Part shown: piece by piece, positions 32,670 through 34,492 of the stretch
How the letters are laid out: every line of letters starts with the position of its first letter
Position numbering within the stretch: the first letter of the stretch is position 1
Assembly: GCA_011390515.1 (NCBI GenBank)
Contig: JAABSJ010000041.1
Coordinates: forward strand, 1-34,492
Direction: 5' to 3'
From: Oscillatoria sp.
Lineage (GTDB): Bacteria > Cyanobacteriota > Cyanobacteriia > Cyanobacteriales > Laspinemataceae
Length of the DNA: 34,492 nt
Position numbers and translations under genes: made by a program
Notes under the pieces: model-generated
Database searches by the model: none
Seen by the model: the letters and a program-made list of their open reading frames with translations, nothing else
What the model was told of the DNA's origin: nothing

Positions 32670-32684
32670 TCAGGCTATGAAAAG

Positions 32685-32794
32685 GGGCGCATCTCAATTT
32701 GGCAAAGAGACCTAACCCCCCAGCCCCCTTCCCTCTGAGGGAAGGGGGAGCAAGACGTATAAATTCCCCTTTGAGGCCAAATTGAGATGCTCCC
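32685..32794. mobile_element. MITE copy 2 (TIRs, 8-bp target duplication)
   Basis: A 110-bp element from gggcgcatctcaattt (one base different from copy 1) to aaattgagatgctccc. It is flanked by a perfect 8-bp direct repeat atgaaaag (32677-32684 and 32795-32802). The interior shares agagacctaaccccc, gcccccttccc, gggggagcaaga and taaattcccctttt/gaggc with copy 1, and is shorter by 53 bp. It lies between xfp and ackA, so both genes' co-transcription could be affected. Confidence 0.9.
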
Positions 32795-32823
32795 ATGAAA
32801 AGGCATTAATGAGGCAATCATGC

Positions 32824-32857
32824 CATGTAGAGGCGATTGGCGAATCGCCTCTACATG
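32824..32857. repeat. Palindrome upstream of ackA
   Basis: Perfect 15-base arms catgtagaggcgatt and aatcgcctctacatg around the loop ggcg. It is related to the gattcgagaatcgcc repeats at 29.6-29.9 kb. It lies about 70 bases before the ackA start; no T run follows. Confidence 0.75.
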
Positions 32858-32926
32858 ATTTAGGCTTAGATTTTATAGATTGCATCATTTTTATCACAAA
32901 CCTGAAAATTTGTCAAGCAAAATCCT

Positions 32927-34174
32927 ATGAAAATATTGGTTTTAAATGCCGGTTCAAGCACTCAAAAAAACTACTTATATGAATTAGAAAATGGGCCTCT
33001 CAATGAAATGAGTCCGCCATTATGGTCCGGTAAAATTGATTGGTCTCGCCAGGAAGGAATGGCCGAAATTGAAGTAAAAAGTGGCAATCAAAAGTTAGCA
33101 GAAACTCGACCCAGTGAATCGCGGGAGAAAGCGATCGCCTCCTTATTAGACACTTTATGGCAGGGAAAAACCCAGGCGATCGCCGATCCATCAGAAATTG
33201 ATGTCGTCGGACATCGCATCGTACATGGGGGAGAAAAATACCGCGAAGCGACCCTGATTACCCCCGAAGTCAAAACTGCGATCGCCCAGCTTGGCAAACT
33301 CGCCCCCGCCCATAATCCCGCTAATTTAAAAGGCATCGAAGTCGTGGAAAAAATCCTGCCCAACGTGCCCCAAGTCGCCGTTTTTGACACCGCATTTCAC
33401 GCGGATTTACCCTTAGAAACCGTAGTCTATCCCCTGCCTTATGAGTGGTATCAGCAAGGAATTCGCCGCTATGGATTTCATGGAATTAGCTATCAATATG
33501 TCACTCAACGCACCGCAGAATTGTTAGGAAAACCCTTGAAAACTTTGCGAATGATAGTCTGTCACTTAGGCAATGGTTGTTCTTTAGCTGCAATTAAGAA
33601 CGGCAAATCCGTAGAAACTACAATGGGATTTACCCCTTTAGAAGGGTTAATGATGGGAACGCGATCGGGAAGTGTTGACCCGGGGATTTTAATTCATCAG
33701 ATGCGATCGCAACAATTCACAGTAGAGGAATTAGACTCAATCCTCAATCGCGAATCCGGATTAAAAGGAGTATCGGGAGTTTCCTCGGATATCCGCGATA
33801 TCAAGACAGCCATTCAAGAGGGTAATAAACGCGCAAAATTAGCCTTTGAAATGTATGTGCATCGACTGCGATCGCAGATAGGCGCAATGTTACCCATCCT
33901 CGGGGGTTTAGATGTCTTAGTCTTTACCGGAGGCGTGGGAGAAAATCATCCCGATCTGCGATCGGCAGCTTGTGAGGGATTCGAGTTTTTAAAATTACAC
34001 CTCGACCCCCACAAAAACCAGAATTCCCCCACAGATATCGATATTGCCACCACCGACTCCCAAGTGAGAGTCTTCGTCATCCAAACCCAAGAAGATTGGG
34101 CGATCGCCCGAGAATGTTGGCATTGCCTGACCAAAAACCAGCAACACCCGGCGGGGGTTAAAACCCCCGCCTAA
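32927..34174 (+). CDS. ackA: Acetate kinase
   Basis: 415-residue ASKHA-fold kinase that interconverts acetyl-phosphate plus ADP and acetate plus ATP. Signatures: LVLNAGSSTQK at the start (S-T-Q rather than the more common S-S-S), VGHRIVHGGE, VFDTAFHADLP, RRYGFHGISYQYV, CHLGNGCS, DPGILIHQM and VFTGGVGENHPDLR. The family is usually about 400 residues; the last 11 (QQHPAGVKTPA) and the stop are encoded by a palindromic repeat, which accounts for the extra length. It follows xfp on the same strand with 257 bases holding a MITE between them, and together they form the end of the phosphoketolase pathway. No pta is visible. Confidence 0.95.
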   Translation: MKILVLNAGSSTQKNYLYELENGPLNEMSPPLWSGKIDWSRQEGMAEIEVKSGNQKLAETRPSESREKAIASLLDTLWQGKTQAIADPSEIDVVGHRIVHGGEKYREATLITPEVKTAIAQLGKLAPAHNPANLKGIEVVEKILPNVPQVAVFDTAFHADLPLETVVYPLPYEWYQQGIRRYGFHGISYQYVTQRTAELLGKPLKTLRMIVCHLGNGCSLAAIKNGKSVETTMGFTPLEGLMMGTRSGSVDPGILIHQMRSQQFTVEELDSILNRESGLKGVSGVSSDIRDIKTAIQEGNKRAKLAFEMYVHRLRSQIGAMLPILGGLDVLVFTGGVGENHPDLRSAACEGFEFLKLHLDPHKNQNSPTDIDIATTDSQVRVFVIQTQEDWAIARECWHCLTKNQQHPAGVKTPA

Positions 34175-34414
34175 CAGCTAAAGTCGGTTGAAACCGACTG
34201 CAAGTCTTATGCTGTGGTGTTTTTAGTCGTCTTTAGACGACTTAAGCTATTAGGCGGGGGTTTTAACCCCCGCCGGTGTTGAGAATGGTGCAAGATCTCA
34301 GTTGAAACCGACTGCAAGTCTTATGCTGTGGTGTTTTTAGTCGTCTTTAGACGACTTAAGCTATTAGGCGGGGGTTTTAACCCCCGCCGGTGTTGAGAAT
34401 GGTGCAAGATCTCA
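34141..34414. repeat. Palindromic repeat with an exact 114-bp tandem duplication
   Basis: First copy 34141-34281 resembles the element at 15673-15816 (ggcgggggttaaaacccccgcc hairpins at both ends, aagtcggttgaaaccgact within). Bases 34187-34300 are repeated exactly as 34301-34414, 114 bp each, both ending ggtgcaagatctca. The left edge overlaps the last codons of ackA. The remaining 78 bases of the window show no gene. Confidence 0.9.
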
Positions 34415-34492
34415 TTTTTAACAGGCTTAGGGGATTGCAAAATATAAATCCTCCAAACGTTGAACTGAAAGCAAGGTATGTGTAGGGGCGCA

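Overview
The window looks like chromosomal DNA of a filamentous, non-heterocystous cyanobacterium. Supporting signs are the very frequent HIP1 octamer (gcgatcgc and its gatcgc halves), the photosynthesis genes raf1 (RuBisCO assembly) and petN (29-residue cytochrome b6f subunit), a phosphoketolase-acetate kinase pair, tandem eukaryotic-type Ser/Thr kinases, and many palindromic dispersed repeats. The genus cannot be fixed from this alone.

Layout. 0.2-2.3 kb: murQ and raf1 on the plus strand. 2.3-10.0 kb, minus strand: a GT39-type membrane glycosyltransferase, three tandem paralogous Ser/Thr kinases with a shared membrane-anchored C-terminal domain, and a DUF4349 lipoprotein. 10.2-15.1 kb: a UvrD/Rep-type helicase, then a compact Type II restriction-modification module (beta-class methyltransferase divergent from a small XRE controller and a PD-(D/E)XK-like nuclease) with a near-perfect operator palindrome between. 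15.5-20.4 kb: petN with a strong terminator, a PfpI/DJ-1 protein, a small membrane protein, a cupin, a DUF167 protein, an ABC-2 permease, a solitary C5-cytosine methyltransferase and a holin-like membrane protein. 20.8-25.9 kb: a cobalt/nickel ECF transporter locus (lipoprotein, CbiL-like protein, cbiM, cbiQ, cbiO) split by an oppositely oriented Kv-type potassium channel. 26.5-29.5 kb: two bacterioferritin-like genes (the second missing several di-iron ligands), an FTR1 iron permease and a MOSC protein. 30.2-34.2 kb: xfp and ackA, which together turn sugar phosphates into acetyl-phosphate and then acetate plus ATP.

The most distinctive feature is small-repeat biology. A non-autonomous element (MITE) occurs twice (163 bp at 4141 and 110 bp at 32685), each with about 16-bp terminal inverted repeats and its own perfect 8-bp target duplication. 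A REP-like family of about 53 bp occurs six times; two copies lie in frame inside genes (a loop of the glycosyltransferase and the signal-peptide n-region of the DUF4349 lipoprotein), and two form an inverted pair between cbiM and cbiQ. A third family supplies the last residues and stop codon of ackA and is followed by an exact 114-bp tandem duplication. The sequence upstream of the first kinase carries a decayed copy of the 3' end of the DUF4349 gene, which records how the kinase array was duplicated.

No rRNA, tRNA, CRISPR array or complete transposase gene was recognised. All functional calls rest on motif reading without database searches.
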